Shown piece by piece: positions 25,010 to 35,792 of a stretch of 64,000 nt of DNA. The notes under the pieces are model-generated. The model did not search any database. It worked only from the letters and a program-made list of their open reading frames with translations, and had not been told where the DNA came from. This DNA is from Lingula anatina. Taxonomy: Eukaryota; Brachiopoda; Lingulata; Lingulida; Lingulidae. Position 1 is the stretch's first letter. Every line of letters starts with the position of its first letter. The DNA lies in assembly GCF_001039355.2 (NCBI RefSeq), contig NW_019774513.1:974470-1038469 (forward strand), given 5' to 3'. The position numbers and the translations under genes are program-made.

Positions 25010-26872
25010 TTAGTCCTCCCTGTTAAACGATACGGGGAGATAAATTCTACCATTCTCTTGATTGAAATTTTTCGACATAAAGCCCGCAGCGCATGGAAAG
25101 ACACTCATATTCCCCATGTCGACCAGTACGTGTATTCTCTGCATAGCTTTCAGTATCTTCCTATGCTCGTGAAGTTGAGAAACTGAATTAGAAATGATTC
25201 CGATCAAAAAATTCAGCATCAGAATAGCAACAACGATTACGTACACAAAATGCTGAATCATGATGGCGTACGTTTTAGCAGAGAACGGTTCTACTCCCTG
25301 TGTGACGTCTACCATGTTAAGCATGACTTTGAACGTCGAATAGAAAGTCCACGCCACGTTAGCAAAATCTTGCCCTGGGCATGATTCTTCGTCAACGAAA
25401 GAGTAAAATATTACGAAAAAAGAAGCTATGACAAGAGAAAACAATGAACCAAATTTTAGGAAATCTGTGATCATATGCTGAAAGACTGTTACAAAATATC
25501 CTATTTTGGGAAGAAGCTGCATAAGATACAAGATATACCATATATTCAGCAGACAGGAGAACCTTGTTAATGTGTATGTCAAAAAGTCGATAATTTCTCT
25601 CAATGCTGTATCAGCATTTGGGGCTAGCAAAATCAACGGTAATGAAACCACAAGAAACAAGGCTTGTAAACCATTTGCTCCTCTATAAATATAAAACGAC
25701 ACGATGTAGTCGTGTTTTCCTTTCATGAGAACCTTCATGTACCTATTTCTGGGCAGGTTTCTTTTATACAGATAAATCCCACCATTCACTGCCTCTGAAA
25801 CTAGAACAATGACGCTCGTTACCATGACAAATACCAACACATACAGTCCAATATGCCTATGAAAAGACGCAATTGCGTTTAATTCAGAATCCTGGCAAAG
25901 TGTCAACGCTACGCTTGAATTCTGAAGCAATTTTGACGGCATTATAATATTAGGACGGAGGCTCAAGATTGTGAACCAAAAAGCGATTGTATAAATCAGC
26001 CGATAAAGTCCCGACAGTCCGATGACTACGCGGATATTTTTCATCCCAATGTTTGCCCAAGTTTTGATGAACTGTGAGTTGAAAAAGGTCTCAATTTCTG
26101 GATCTTCCAAATGGTTCGACCTCAGTAAAGTGGTTAGATAAAGAGGATTTTTGTCGTGTCGTGCGTCGGGTGATTTGTTTGCAACATGGTAATCTGTGAC
26201 GTCGTACCACACAGCATGCCGAAGGCCAAATGACTTCTTTGGTACCATATAAATAGTTTCAGTATTCATTATTTGCTGGAAGAGGGACAACGAACCTAAA
26301 ATGGCTGCCAGTTCCAGTGGACGGAGACCCAAGCTGTCTTCCATGTAAAGCAAGTGTCTCATTTCTTCTCGAGATTTCTGTTGATCCAAACTTCTGTAAA
26401 TCTCGTTGTAAGTGCTACGTGTCTTTGGCCAGATTTTAGCTGACCACACTAAGGCGTGGACGATGTTTTTTCCTCGGTCCTTTTCATCATATTTTGCGCC
26501 GCTTTTCAACAAAAATTCAAAAGCGTTTTTCGAACCTGTTGCTGCTGAGAGAAACAAAGGGAGAGTGAATTCTTCGCAGTTTTTGTCTATGTAGGAAACT
26601 TCACCAAAACAGGGAAACGGACTGTTAACAAGAACACCCCTTTGTTCTGGTTCTGCCTTGTTATAAATGTTCTGCATTCTTTCCACATCGTCGTCCATTA
26701 TAGCTGTCATCCAATTCTCCGATTCCTTCATATCTATCGTGCTACAAGCACTAACAATATCAAAAGGCTTGGGTTTAATGGCATTGTTTTGAGAAATTTC
26801 CGAATGTATAGCGTTCTGTCTTTTTTCAGACCACATTTCACTTATCATACATAAGAAGTAGACAGGTGTCAA
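25010..26872 (-). CDS. TRPV-like ankyrin-repeat cation channel, single exon (620 aa)
   Basis: One uninterrupted minus-strand frame. The N-terminus has ankyrin-type helices (LPLFLSAATGSKNAFEFLLK; LGLRPLELAAILGSLSLFQQ); the second runs into MVPKKSFGLRHAVWYDVTDY, as in TRPV channels where the last ankyrin repeat precedes a 'LYDLTEID'-type segment. Six membrane segments follow from residue ~280 (S2 HIGLYVLVFVMVTSVIVLV, S5 LFSLVIASFFVIFYSFV, S6 FVYVIVVAILMLNFLIGII). The pore segment STFKVMLNMVDVTQG puts an Asp (~521) where TRPV5/6 has its filter Asp. LMLNFLIGII plus a basic helix matches the TRPV S6/TRP region. At 620 residues it is shorter than typical six-ankyrin TRPVs. Known role of the family: sensory or Ca2+ entry channels. 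The start could instead be the Met nine residues further in, and an upstream exon is not excluded. A decayed tandem copy lies at 30121-31950. Confidence 0.85.
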   Translation of the reverse strand: MTPVYFLCMISEMWSEKRQNAIHSEISQNNAIKPKPFDIVSACSTIDMKESENWMTAIMDDDVERMQNIYNKAEPEQRGVLVNSPFPCFGEVSYIDKNCEEFTLPLFLSAATGSKNAFEFLLKSGAKYDEKDRGKNIVHALVWSAKIWPKTRSTYNEIYRSLDQQKSREEMRHLLYMEDSLGLRPLELAAILGSLSLFQQIMNTETIYMVPKKSFGLRHAVWYDVTDYHVANKSPDARHDKNPLYLTTLLRSNHLEDPEIETFFNSQFIKTWANIGMKNIRVVIGLSGLYRLIYTIAFWFTILSLRPNIIMPSKLLQNSSVALTLCQDSELNAIASFHRHIGLYVLVFVMVTSVIVLVSEAVNGGIYLYKRNLPRNRYMKVLMKGKHDYIVSFYIYRGANGLQALFLVVSLPLILLAPNADTALREIIDFLTYTLTRFSCLLNIWYILYLMQLLPKIGYFVTVFQHMITDFLKFGSLFSLVIASFFVIFYSFVDEESCPGQDFANVAWTFYSTFKVMLNMVDVTQGVEPFSAKTYAIMIQHFVYVIVVAILMLNFLIGIISNSVSQLHEHRKILKAMQRIHVLVDMGNMSVFPCAAGFMSKNFNQENGRIYLPVSFNRED

Positions 26873-27656
26873 AATGGTTGCGTGTATGTCACTACTCTGT
26901 CCGCTCGTCCTATCAAATATTTACAAATATCCTCTGCTAATTATCAATATCATTACAAGTTGTGAAATACAGTATTCACTTAAATAACGTTTCTCTTTGA
27001 AGTCAAATTGAAATCTCCAAAAAATGTACAAGTCTTCAAGTTTTCCTTCGAGCATCAGGTCAGATGTAAAGAGCAGGCAGTTCCGCGTGAGACTTCTTCT
27101 GTCTTGGTTACAAACATTCATTTCATTGGACCAAGGATTTTATATCAACCATAGTTTGTGTATGTATTTTGACTACTGGAGTGAACGTTTCACGTCAAAA
27201 TCCATCCATCCAATGAAAACGCCGCATCTTAACTTATGCTAAATAGCTTTTAAGGCCACCGTCAACATTAACTAACTTCTAACAGTGCCAATCGATCAGC
27301 TAACTGATGTACTTGCAATTAATTAATAAAAATCGAAAGTTTCAATTTACCTGCTGAGATCCATGTAAAACGCCAATTAGCCGGCCGAAATTAAAACAGT
27401 TTATTTGGCAAACATATTCCAGTCCATAATTTACATAGGCTTGTCCAAACATGGACTACTTCAGACCGAAAATCAAAGTTAACTTACCCCACTAGACGAC
27501 CGGATTGATATTGTCATAATACAATGGGCACAACGGCGCTCTTACCCTGAGTTTCAGAGTAACCGCGTGCGTATTTAAGTTTGAAAAGAAAGAAATTGAC
27601 ATGCAAAATGGGACTGGAATGTTAATATGCTTAAGCCCGAATTTCAAACCTGTGAC

Positions 27657-27734
<78 letters not shown>

Positions 27735-29786
27735 TAACCGGTTGTTAAACCGATACGAGCTGATAAGAAACGTGAATTTCTCACATCGAGCGGTAGACTT
27801 AATTTCAATTAATTAACTTAAAATACAGTACAGTCCATACGGATACACTCTCAGAGACAACTTTCAAAACAACCAGGCTATTACGTGAGATTGTCAAGGA
27901 ACAGAATCTAGTCGTTCGCATGGCCCATTGATTTATTAAACAGAAACCGACTGATGGGAGATTTTGGGAAGGGAGCAAACTCCCGTATCGTCATTACATA
28001 TTTGACTTTTTAAAATACTTCCCTTACAAAATGAGTCGTTAAGTATACCGCTCGATGTGAAAATGGACTATTAGGTCCTGAAAATGGGTCACTCCGCAAT
28101 CCTGTCAGCTGATGAAGCGAGGTAGACCGATCGCTCTTCTAAATACCAGTACCTTGGAAGCTATTAACTTAAAATTTCATAGCACTAATGGACGGGTGTG
28201 TAATGGAATTGATCAATATTGATCGGACTGCAGTGTACATTACATTTATTTGAAATGCTGCCTTGAAAAGGTTGATGGAATTCAAGTACTTGCAAACATA
28301 TTGCCAATGGATAATAAATACAACCTGTAAGCTTACAGTTCTAATTGCTTTATTTGTATAGAGTATGTTATCGGAAATGAAAATGATAATCTGCTGAGAC
28401 AATTCATTTTCATTTGGAAAACCCATCAGTTGAGATTTAATTGTATAAAAACAATTTAATGAATGTGATCTACGAAATGAGTACATAGAATAATGGTGTT
28501 TCAAAAATATCGTGGGAAAGAGGAGGGTGGAAATTAATCTGAATTACCAGATTTGTCATCTCAGCCATCTGTTTTATTACACTAATATAAGCTGAAAGGA
28601 TGATGAAGACTTGGTCAATAAGATTATTCTGTAAACAAATTGGAAGGAGTGATACTCGTTGATTTATTTTCTCTCTTTGTTTTAAGAAGAGATAAAACCT
28701 TTCAGTGTGACGTTAAGTGACACGGCTATCGGTGAATGGGTATCAATTCATATATATGTGAAACATAAAAGCAAAGGCTTTAATTGGAATCGCCGAGATT
28801 GCCTAAAGTCTCCGAAAAAATTGGGGATTTACAGGAGAGAATTGTTAGATATAGTGGCAGTGAGCTGCAGGGGCAATTAAAAGCTGACGAATTTATCTCC
28901 GGTTATTTTCAGGTTGTTTTCTCTCCTGTCCTGTCGAGTAACAGTTTATTCCGCAACATAGCGGATTCACCATATTCACATTTGCATTGCCCTATAAGTC
29001 GACATACCCGCGCATAGAGTTTCAGCCTTATTGCTAACTAGTTAACCCTACTTCACGCGGATGAATTCACGTTTTCACACAGCGTCACGCACTCGATTGT
29101 CTGCCAATAATTCTGGTCCCACCCTCTACCAAATCGCGTGAAATCTAGATTTTGATTTAACGTTAATTCTTACAACTTTTGTCGCATGTGATCCCTATTG
29201 CAGTAGTTGCGATGAATGATGGACAAAAACGCAATGAATGGACGCATGGAATATTGGGCGTCGGTCATACAACGTCAATGCATAAAAATGAACTTAATCT
29301 TAATCAAATGAACTTAATCTAAAGGTCATTCTTGTTTGTTTATTTCTGTAAAGTTCATATTGATTTTGCCTTTCTTATTCCAGTATATAATCTTACATAC
29401 TTTGTTTTCATCTTCAGACTTTTGATTATTCAAGCGTCGAAGTCTGACTTCCTTTGTGATTGCTAGAATGTTGAAAAATGTTATGAATTGATCATTCAAA
29501 TGTTATTACTGTTTTAACCTTCTTGACTAACCAGTTTTGCCAGAAACCTTCTGGGTAAAGGTCATGAATTTTATTCACTGGTTCAAACAACTCCAGCAAA
29601 ACACAGATTGATCATGCCTTATTATCAACCCTTTACATCTAAAATATGCCAGATGTCAAACTCACCGCTTTCATCCATGCAATATTATATCGATGTCTTC
29701 AAAAAACATATTTTCTGGACCAATACTTGGTTTCTGTTCAGTTGTTACAATTATTTTTGCTAACGTTTTATATTATTAGTCTTAAG
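26873..29786. other. Intergenic between TRPV-like copies
   Basis: The first ~350 bases share words and order with 31960-32300 upstream of the decayed copy (for example CATT.CA.TGGACCAAGGA at 27118 and 32199), so the duplicated unit includes the 5' flank. A long (TC)n(TA)n tract lies at 27659-27732. No gene seen. Confidence 0.5.
27659..27732. repeat. (TC)n(TA)n compound microsatellite
   Basis: About 17 TC units followed by about 20 TA units. Confidence 0.95.
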
Positions 29787-30056
29787 CAGAGGCGGATATA
29801 GGATTATTTGATAAGGGTCCGCATATGCGAAGCCGACCCCCCCCCCCCCCCAATTGGCGTGGGGTTTGGGGCCCGGTGATGGGCTGCGAATAATTTGGTA
29901 CTTAAGAGGGCGAACGGTGCCATTTGGTACGGTATAGAACTATGATTCAGCTGGTGAAAATTCTAATTTCAAGAGGGGACGATTTTTTTTATTGATTTCA
30001 GAAATCGAAGGGGGGATCAGGATCCCCCTGACACACACACCCTAAATCCGCCACTG
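29787..30056. repeat. hAT-like MITE, family D, with target-site duplication
   Basis: 270 bp bounded by CAGAGGCGGATATAGG and CCTAAATCCGCCACTG, inverted complements with few mismatches. It is flanked on both sides by CTTAAG (29781-29786 and 30057-30062). The CAG-GCGGAT ends are typical of hAT superfamily ends. No coding capacity. A C-run lies near 29840. Confidence 0.8.
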
Positions 30057-30085
30057 CTTAAGGTATATTTGGGAAATAAAATGCT

Positions 30086-30110
30086 AATCAATCAATCAAT
30101 CAATCAATCA
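30086..30110. repeat. (AATC)n microsatellite
   Basis: About six AATC units. Confidence 0.9.
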
Positions 30111-30120
30111 CTAAGTTTTC

Positions 30121-31950
30121 TTAGTCATGCCTGTTAAACCAAACAGGGAGATAAATTCTACCATTTTCTTGTATAAAATTTTTCAGCATAAAACCTCTCA
30201 GACATGGGAAGTACATGTATTTCATAGTCCCCATGTCAACCAAAACGTGTATTCTCTGCATAGCTTTCAGTACCTTTCTATGTTCATGAAGCCGAGAAAC
30301 CGAATTAGAAATGATACCGATCAAAAAATTCAACATCAGTATGGAAACAACGATTACGTACACAAAATGCTGAATCATGATGGCGTGCGATTTGGCAGAG
30401 AACGGCTCTACTCCCTGTGTGACGTCTACCATGTTAAGCATGACTTTGAACGTCGAATAAAGAGTCCACGCCACGTTAGCAAAATCTTGTCCTGGGCATG
30501 CTTCTTCGTCAACGAAAGAATAAAACATGACAAAGAAAGACGCAGGGAAGAAAGAATACAATAAAGCAAACTTTGCAAAATCTCTCACCATATGCTGAAG
30601 TACTGTTACAAAATATCATATTTTGGGAAGAAGCTGCATAAGATACAAGATATACCATACGTTCAAGAGACAAGCCAGTCTTGTCAATGTGTATGTAAAA
30701 AAGTCATAAACTGCTTTCAATGTTGCATTGGCATTAGGAGTTATCAAAATCAACAATACTGATGTTGCCAAAAACAGAGCACGTAAAATATTTGCTCCTC
30801 TGTAAATGTTAAACGATACGATATAGTCTCGTTTTCCTTCCATGAGAACCTTCATGTACTTATTTTTGGGTCGATTTCTTTTATACAAATAAATCCCACC
30901 ATTCACTGCCTCTGAAACTAGAACTATGACGCTCGTTACCATGACAAATACCAAAACATACAATCCGATATGCCTATGAAAAGAAGCAATACTGCCCAAT
31001 TCAGAAACATCACAAAGTGCTCCAGCGGCAGTTGAATTCTGTAGCAAATTTGACGGCATAATTATATTAGGACGGAGGCTCAATATTGCAAACCAAAACG
31101 CGCTCGTGAAAAACAGACGATAGAGTCCCGACAATCCAACGATGACGCGGATATTTTTCATCCCAGTGTTTGCGCAAGTTTTGATGAACGGTGAGTTGAA
31201 AAACGTCTCGGTGTCTGGATCTTCCAAATGGTTCGACCTCAGTAAAGTGGTAAGATAAAGAGGATTTTTGTCGTGTCGTGCGTCGAGTGATTTGTTTGCA
31301 ACATGGTAATCTGTGACATCGTACCACACAGCATGCCGAAGGCCAAATGACTTCTTGGGTACCATATAAATAGTTTCAGTATTCATTATTTGCTGGAAGA
31401 AGGACAACGAACCTAAAATGGCTGCCAGTTCCAGCGGACGGAGACCCAAGCGGTCTTCCATGTAAAGCAAGTGTCTCATTTCTTCTCGAGATTTCTGTTG
31501 ATCCAAACTTCTGTAAATCTCGTTGTAAGTGCTACGTTTCTTTGGCCAGATTTTAGCGGACCACACTAAGGCGTGGACGATGTTTTTTCCTCGGTCCTTT
31601 TCATCATATTTTGCCGCTTTTCATCATATTCGCCGCTTTTCAACAAAAATTCAAAAGCGTTTTTCGAACCTGTTGCTGCTGAGAGAAACAAGGGGAGAGT
31701 GAATTCTTCACAATTTTTGTCAATGTAGGAAACTTCACCCAAACCGAGAAACGGACTGTTAACAAGAATCTCTCTTTGTTCTGGTTCTGCCTTGTTTAAA
31801 ATGTTCCGCATTCTTTCCACATCGTCGTTCATTATAGCTGTCATCCAATTCTCCGATTCCTGCATATTTATCATACTGCATACACTCACAATGTCCCAGG
31901 ATTTAAGTTTAAGGAACTTCTATCAGTCATTTCTAAATGTATAGTGTTGT
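30121..31950 (-). pseudogene. Decayed tandem copy of the TRPV-like channel
   Basis: Closely similar to 25010-26872 along its length, including pore (STFKVMLNMVDVTQG) and S6. Reading from the 5' end on the minus strand, it is disabled three ways. The frame shifts around 31900-31925, where the N-terminal coding similarity changes frame. About 17 extra bases near 31605-31640, a partial repeat of CCGCTTTTCATCATATT, break the ankyrin region. At 30616-30618 a TGA replaces the Gly codon of PKIGYF, before S5. The remaining frames are 31566-31889, 30616-31566 and 30121-30591. The breaks could in principle be assembly errors, but three independent ones favour a true pseudogene. Confidence 0.82.
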
Positions 31951-32543
31951 GTCTTTTAAAATATATAGTCCATTCTAAAAGAGTCTCACGTAAAAAGTAA
32001 CAGGGCGGTAAACGTGTATGTCATTACACCAACCTTCTAGCGTATCAAGTAATAAAGGACTAATCGCCTCACCTGAATAAACGATTCTCTTTGAAGTCAA
32101 CTCTGAGTCAACAGAAAACCGAACAAGCCATCAAATCACTTGAGATCAGACCAAATGAGCAGGTTGTTTTGTTTATTGGTAATGATTATAGCAGGGTTCA
32201 TTCCACTGGACCAAGGAGTCCATTTCTCCAGGGTTTGTTTGTGTATTTTGACAACGTGAATCAACATCCACGTCAAATTCCACTCAATGAAAACTTTGTA
32301 TTGTAAATATATAGATTCTACCTTTCTATAACACTGTAAATAGATCAGCTTATTGAAGTATTTAGTTGCCAAATGTACATTACATAACAATAATTAACGG
32401 AAATTACCCAGTATTGATTGGCTAGAGTGTTAATTGCTGATGATATTGTAATGTACTTTTTGTTATGCAAAACCATGTGATAAAAGGGTAAATGGAGTTT
32501 TAGTATATACATATTGGATAATGTTTTGATCATTATTATCAAG
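31951..32543. other. Upstream flank of the TRPV-like pseudogene
   Basis: Partly homologous to 26880-27240; the remainder is AT-rich with no gene seen. Confidence 0.45.
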
Positions 32544-33389
32544 TATCATAACTGTCGCAGCCGATTCATCACGTCTGGTATTCTCCAGTTCTCCATTTAC
32601 CTTGATCTTAGGTAACTTCCGTTCTGAGACCAGGTCATTGCGACAAATTCTCAATTTTTTTTTTTTTTGGTCGAGACCTGGTCCGGCGGTGTTCTGACAG
32701 CAAATTGAAGTCTGTTTTATTTATTTATTTTTTTTTTTTTTTTGACCATTTTATATTGAGAATCGTTCACAGGTCAACCAACACTGTCATATTTGCTATG
32801 TGTTTGACATGCACTACTGTTTCTCCTTGAGGAGACGATGATGAGAAAAGATAAAACAAGGACTATAAGGGTATAATCTTTTTGCAATCAAAGTACTGGG
32901 TTCAAAAGATCACATTAAGTAATACCACTAATAAATGTTCTTTGGATGATGAGACAGTTTGCAGGATTTTTATAGCATTGGATATCTTTATTCATATCAA
33001 GTAGCTTTTACGACTCGAAAACATGCTGCACCACTCTTGAAATAATGTTATTATTTAGCCTGTCTTAAAAGTTTCGTTATACGCAAAGCAAAATATCCCC
33101 CAAATTATTCTAGTAATTATTTACTTGTCTTAAATCTGTATTCACCTTCAACACTTACTCAACATACTTAGTATATTCATATTGCTTAAGGGTACCACTT
33201 TAAAGCTACGTTAAATAAAGAAACAAATAAACAAAGATACTATCTAGGCTCATTGTTTGTCAATGTATGTGTAGTAAGTCTCTTGTACCGTCTTAAATTT
33301 TCCCCACTAGCTTGCTGAATAAAAAATGTTTGAAAAAAACACCTGGGAAAAGAATAGAATTGAAGTAACTCTATCCAACTGAATTTTTA

Positions 33390-33435
33390 AAAAGGTATAC
33401 ACATTCCCGCTTGAAGTGGAATGTGTATACCTTTT
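33390..33435. repeat. Perfect 18-bp inverted repeat (hairpin)
   Basis: AAAAGGTATACACATTCC, a 10-base loop, then GGAATGTGTATACCTTTT. In copy 2 of the block (36619-36667) the right arm is the same but the left arm reads AAAATAGATAACATTCC, so the hairpin is imperfect there. Confidence 0.85.
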
Positions 33436-34359
33436 AATATATTCTTATTCATATCTATCGAAAATAAGGGATTCTGCGAATAAATGTACATGTATGTTAT
33501 TTTTTTCATGCATCGCGCCCTTGACAGTTACAAATTATCTACCAATTAATTATTTATTACAATAACAACCATTAACACAATGCAGAGGTACTTGCAAAGC
33601 AGCGGTGCCGAGTGTGATCATAACTGCAGCAGTTGTGATGAGATACCGACTTTAACACAATGCAAGGTAGTTACGCTAGTAACTTAACGGTGGTTATATA
33701 TTTGGGAGAACCCGCTGACCATGAAAATTTTGAGAAAAAGATAGAATTGCTGAAAGAAGTCATGGTTTGAAGATCCGTTATTGTTCACATTTGATTATAA
33801 TCATTGCTAAACACTTGTTTATTTGATAACTTTTATTTCCTTATTTTCTGTACAAAATCTTGTCATCAAATTAGTCAACTAACCCATTTCAGTTACTCAG
33901 AGCTAGTCCGTTATACGGCATCCAAGCTACATTCGTTGGTGACGCACATATATAAATTCTGCTAAAATGTCATTTAAATCAGATATCATTTTCTACACTT
34001 TATTGTCTACACTAGGATCTGCCGTATCAAAAGAGAAAAAATGCAAACGTATTTACATAGCTGTACAAGGGAATGTCTTTTTGCTTTTCTGTCTATTTTA
34101 CAAATGCAGTCAGTTTTATTTTTTGGCCATTATCTGAAGATTTTCATTCAAGAAACACCACATTTTCCAACCGCAGAAAATCGAAGCATGGTTTCCAGTT
34201 CCACGAAAGAAAAAACAGCATTATTCCAGTTCACTAATTCACCAGCGGGTGACTCAAACAAGATTACGAAGAAATGTGGGTGCTACAAGGAATGAACTAA
34301 TATACTTCATAGCCAAAGTTTCATTCAAATAGAAACCTTAGTAGGTCTTAAAAACGATT

Positions 34360-35270
34360 TTAGTAGCGTTGAATCATCTGCTGTTGGATGTGGGCCGACT
34401 CTGCCTCCTCTTCTAAGAAACGCGTTTCCATAAAGACGGCAAAACCACAGAACATCATCGAGATTCCTGCCAAAAATGCGAAGATGGCGGAATAGCCTGC
34501 TTTCACGTTGGGAGTGTTGGCCCACCATAGGATGACTCCGGACAGGATGAAAATGGCTGGAAAATTAATATACAAAATATGATAAAGTAATGATAATATA
34601 CCAAAAAGCCATGTAAAAGAGATAAAAAGATTTTCATAGCAATAAAGAAAACATGAAACTAAAGAAAAAACGTAATAAGTATAAGGGTTTTGAGTGATGC
34701 CTTCACAATTTTACACAGTCTGCGATATTTCAAAGTATGAGAGTGAGAAAAAAGCACTAGTAAACATTTAATTTAGACATTTTCTTTGCCAATATCACAG
34801 TTACATAATTGTAATTTTCACTTTGCGCGATTTAACAACCACCAAAATTAATAAATAAAAATAAGTTTTATGTGGCCTGCATTTATCTTTCAATTATCCA
34901 GTATATATCAAGTCAAACCATACACTTCAGTGGCGCATTTTAGAGGCGAATACAAAACTACAAGATAAACGACGAATTACCAAGAGCAACTCTAAGCCCT
35001 TTAAACTACAGTAAACCTGCCCACTATTTATCTAAGTCTCTGTAGGTTTCTTCAACCTTGCCCCCCACCCCACCCCCTCCTTCGAGGGCAAAACCCTGAC
35101 CCCGACAGTATACTTACAGGTGAGCAGACAGAAAACAATAAGGGTGATGAGGACCAAGTGGGCATTCCTGCCAAAGCGTGGCGTGGCTATATAGGTGGCA
35201 CAAATAACAATACAGATGATTACACCTATCAGTCCGACCACCTCCAGAGCGCGCGCATTGTAGTGCCAAT
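34360..35270 (-). pseudogene. Second copy of claudin-like exons 2-3, lacking exon 1
   Basis: Exon 2 (35118-35270) and exon 3 (34360-34556) have intact splice sites and the same protein as the gene at 37598-39412, apart from one residue seen in exon 2 (TPRFGRN versus TPRLGRN). No exon 1 lies upstream, because the block ends at the N. Most likely an assembly duplicate of the other haplotype, not a real truncated paralogue. Confidence 0.7.
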
Positions 35271-35789
35271 CTGTAATGAGAAAATTAGGACACTTTTAAT
35301 AGAGATTCAAAGGTCCCATTGTAATTTTTAGATATATGTGCATTTACGAGTATAGACATTCTTGGAGAACAAAAATATTTTTCAAGATATTTGTTACATA
35401 ATGTACAGGTCATATAAATAAAGATAATATAAATTGTCACATAAATCTAGTCAACAGCCCTTGTGATATTGGACGCTTAAATGGAAAGAATGAATCACAA
35501 AACGTAAGTATAAGAAAATTCCACATAAGTTTTCAAATCTCTTAACTAGACATGAACTTATAATGTAAATTTGAACTGAATGAGGAAGTGAACTTAACCA
35601 AATCAAAAGCCGACTTAATGTATAACCATTTAAATTTTGATGCCTTATAAACATCGTTTTCGCTCCCAAATATTAATTTCACGAGACTTCTAAGCAAATT
35701 ATACTTTATTTTGTCTTTTATATTTATTTTATTTTATAAATATCATTGGAAGCTGAAATGTTTTCGATAATTTTCATATACATGTATAT

Positions 35790-35790
35790 N
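35790..35790. other. Single ambiguous base at block junction
   Basis: One N exactly between the two copies of the 3.25-kb block. Confidence 0.95.
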
Positions 35791-35792
35791 TC

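Larger units (their letters stand above)
32544..35789. repeat. 3.25-kb duplicate block, copy 1
   Basis: Matches 35793-39060 nearly base for base, with scattered substitutions and small indels. It ends at a single N (35790), immediately before copy 2 begins. Contains exons 2 and 3, but not exon 1, of the minus-strand claudin-like gene. Confidence 0.9.

Noticed and set aside
25506-26854. Plus-strand frames opposite the TRPV-like gene
   Set aside because: Short antisense shadows of a clearly coding minus-strand frame.
28784-29017. 77-codon plus-strand frame between the TRPV-like copies
   Set aside because: No domain, no flanking splice or promoter evidence.
34041-34295. 84-codon plus-strand frame (and its twin at 37280-37570) beginning MQTYLHSCTREC
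   Set aside because: The reading frame is lost in one copy by a small indel, with no family match; it lies in the 3' region of the claudin-like gene.
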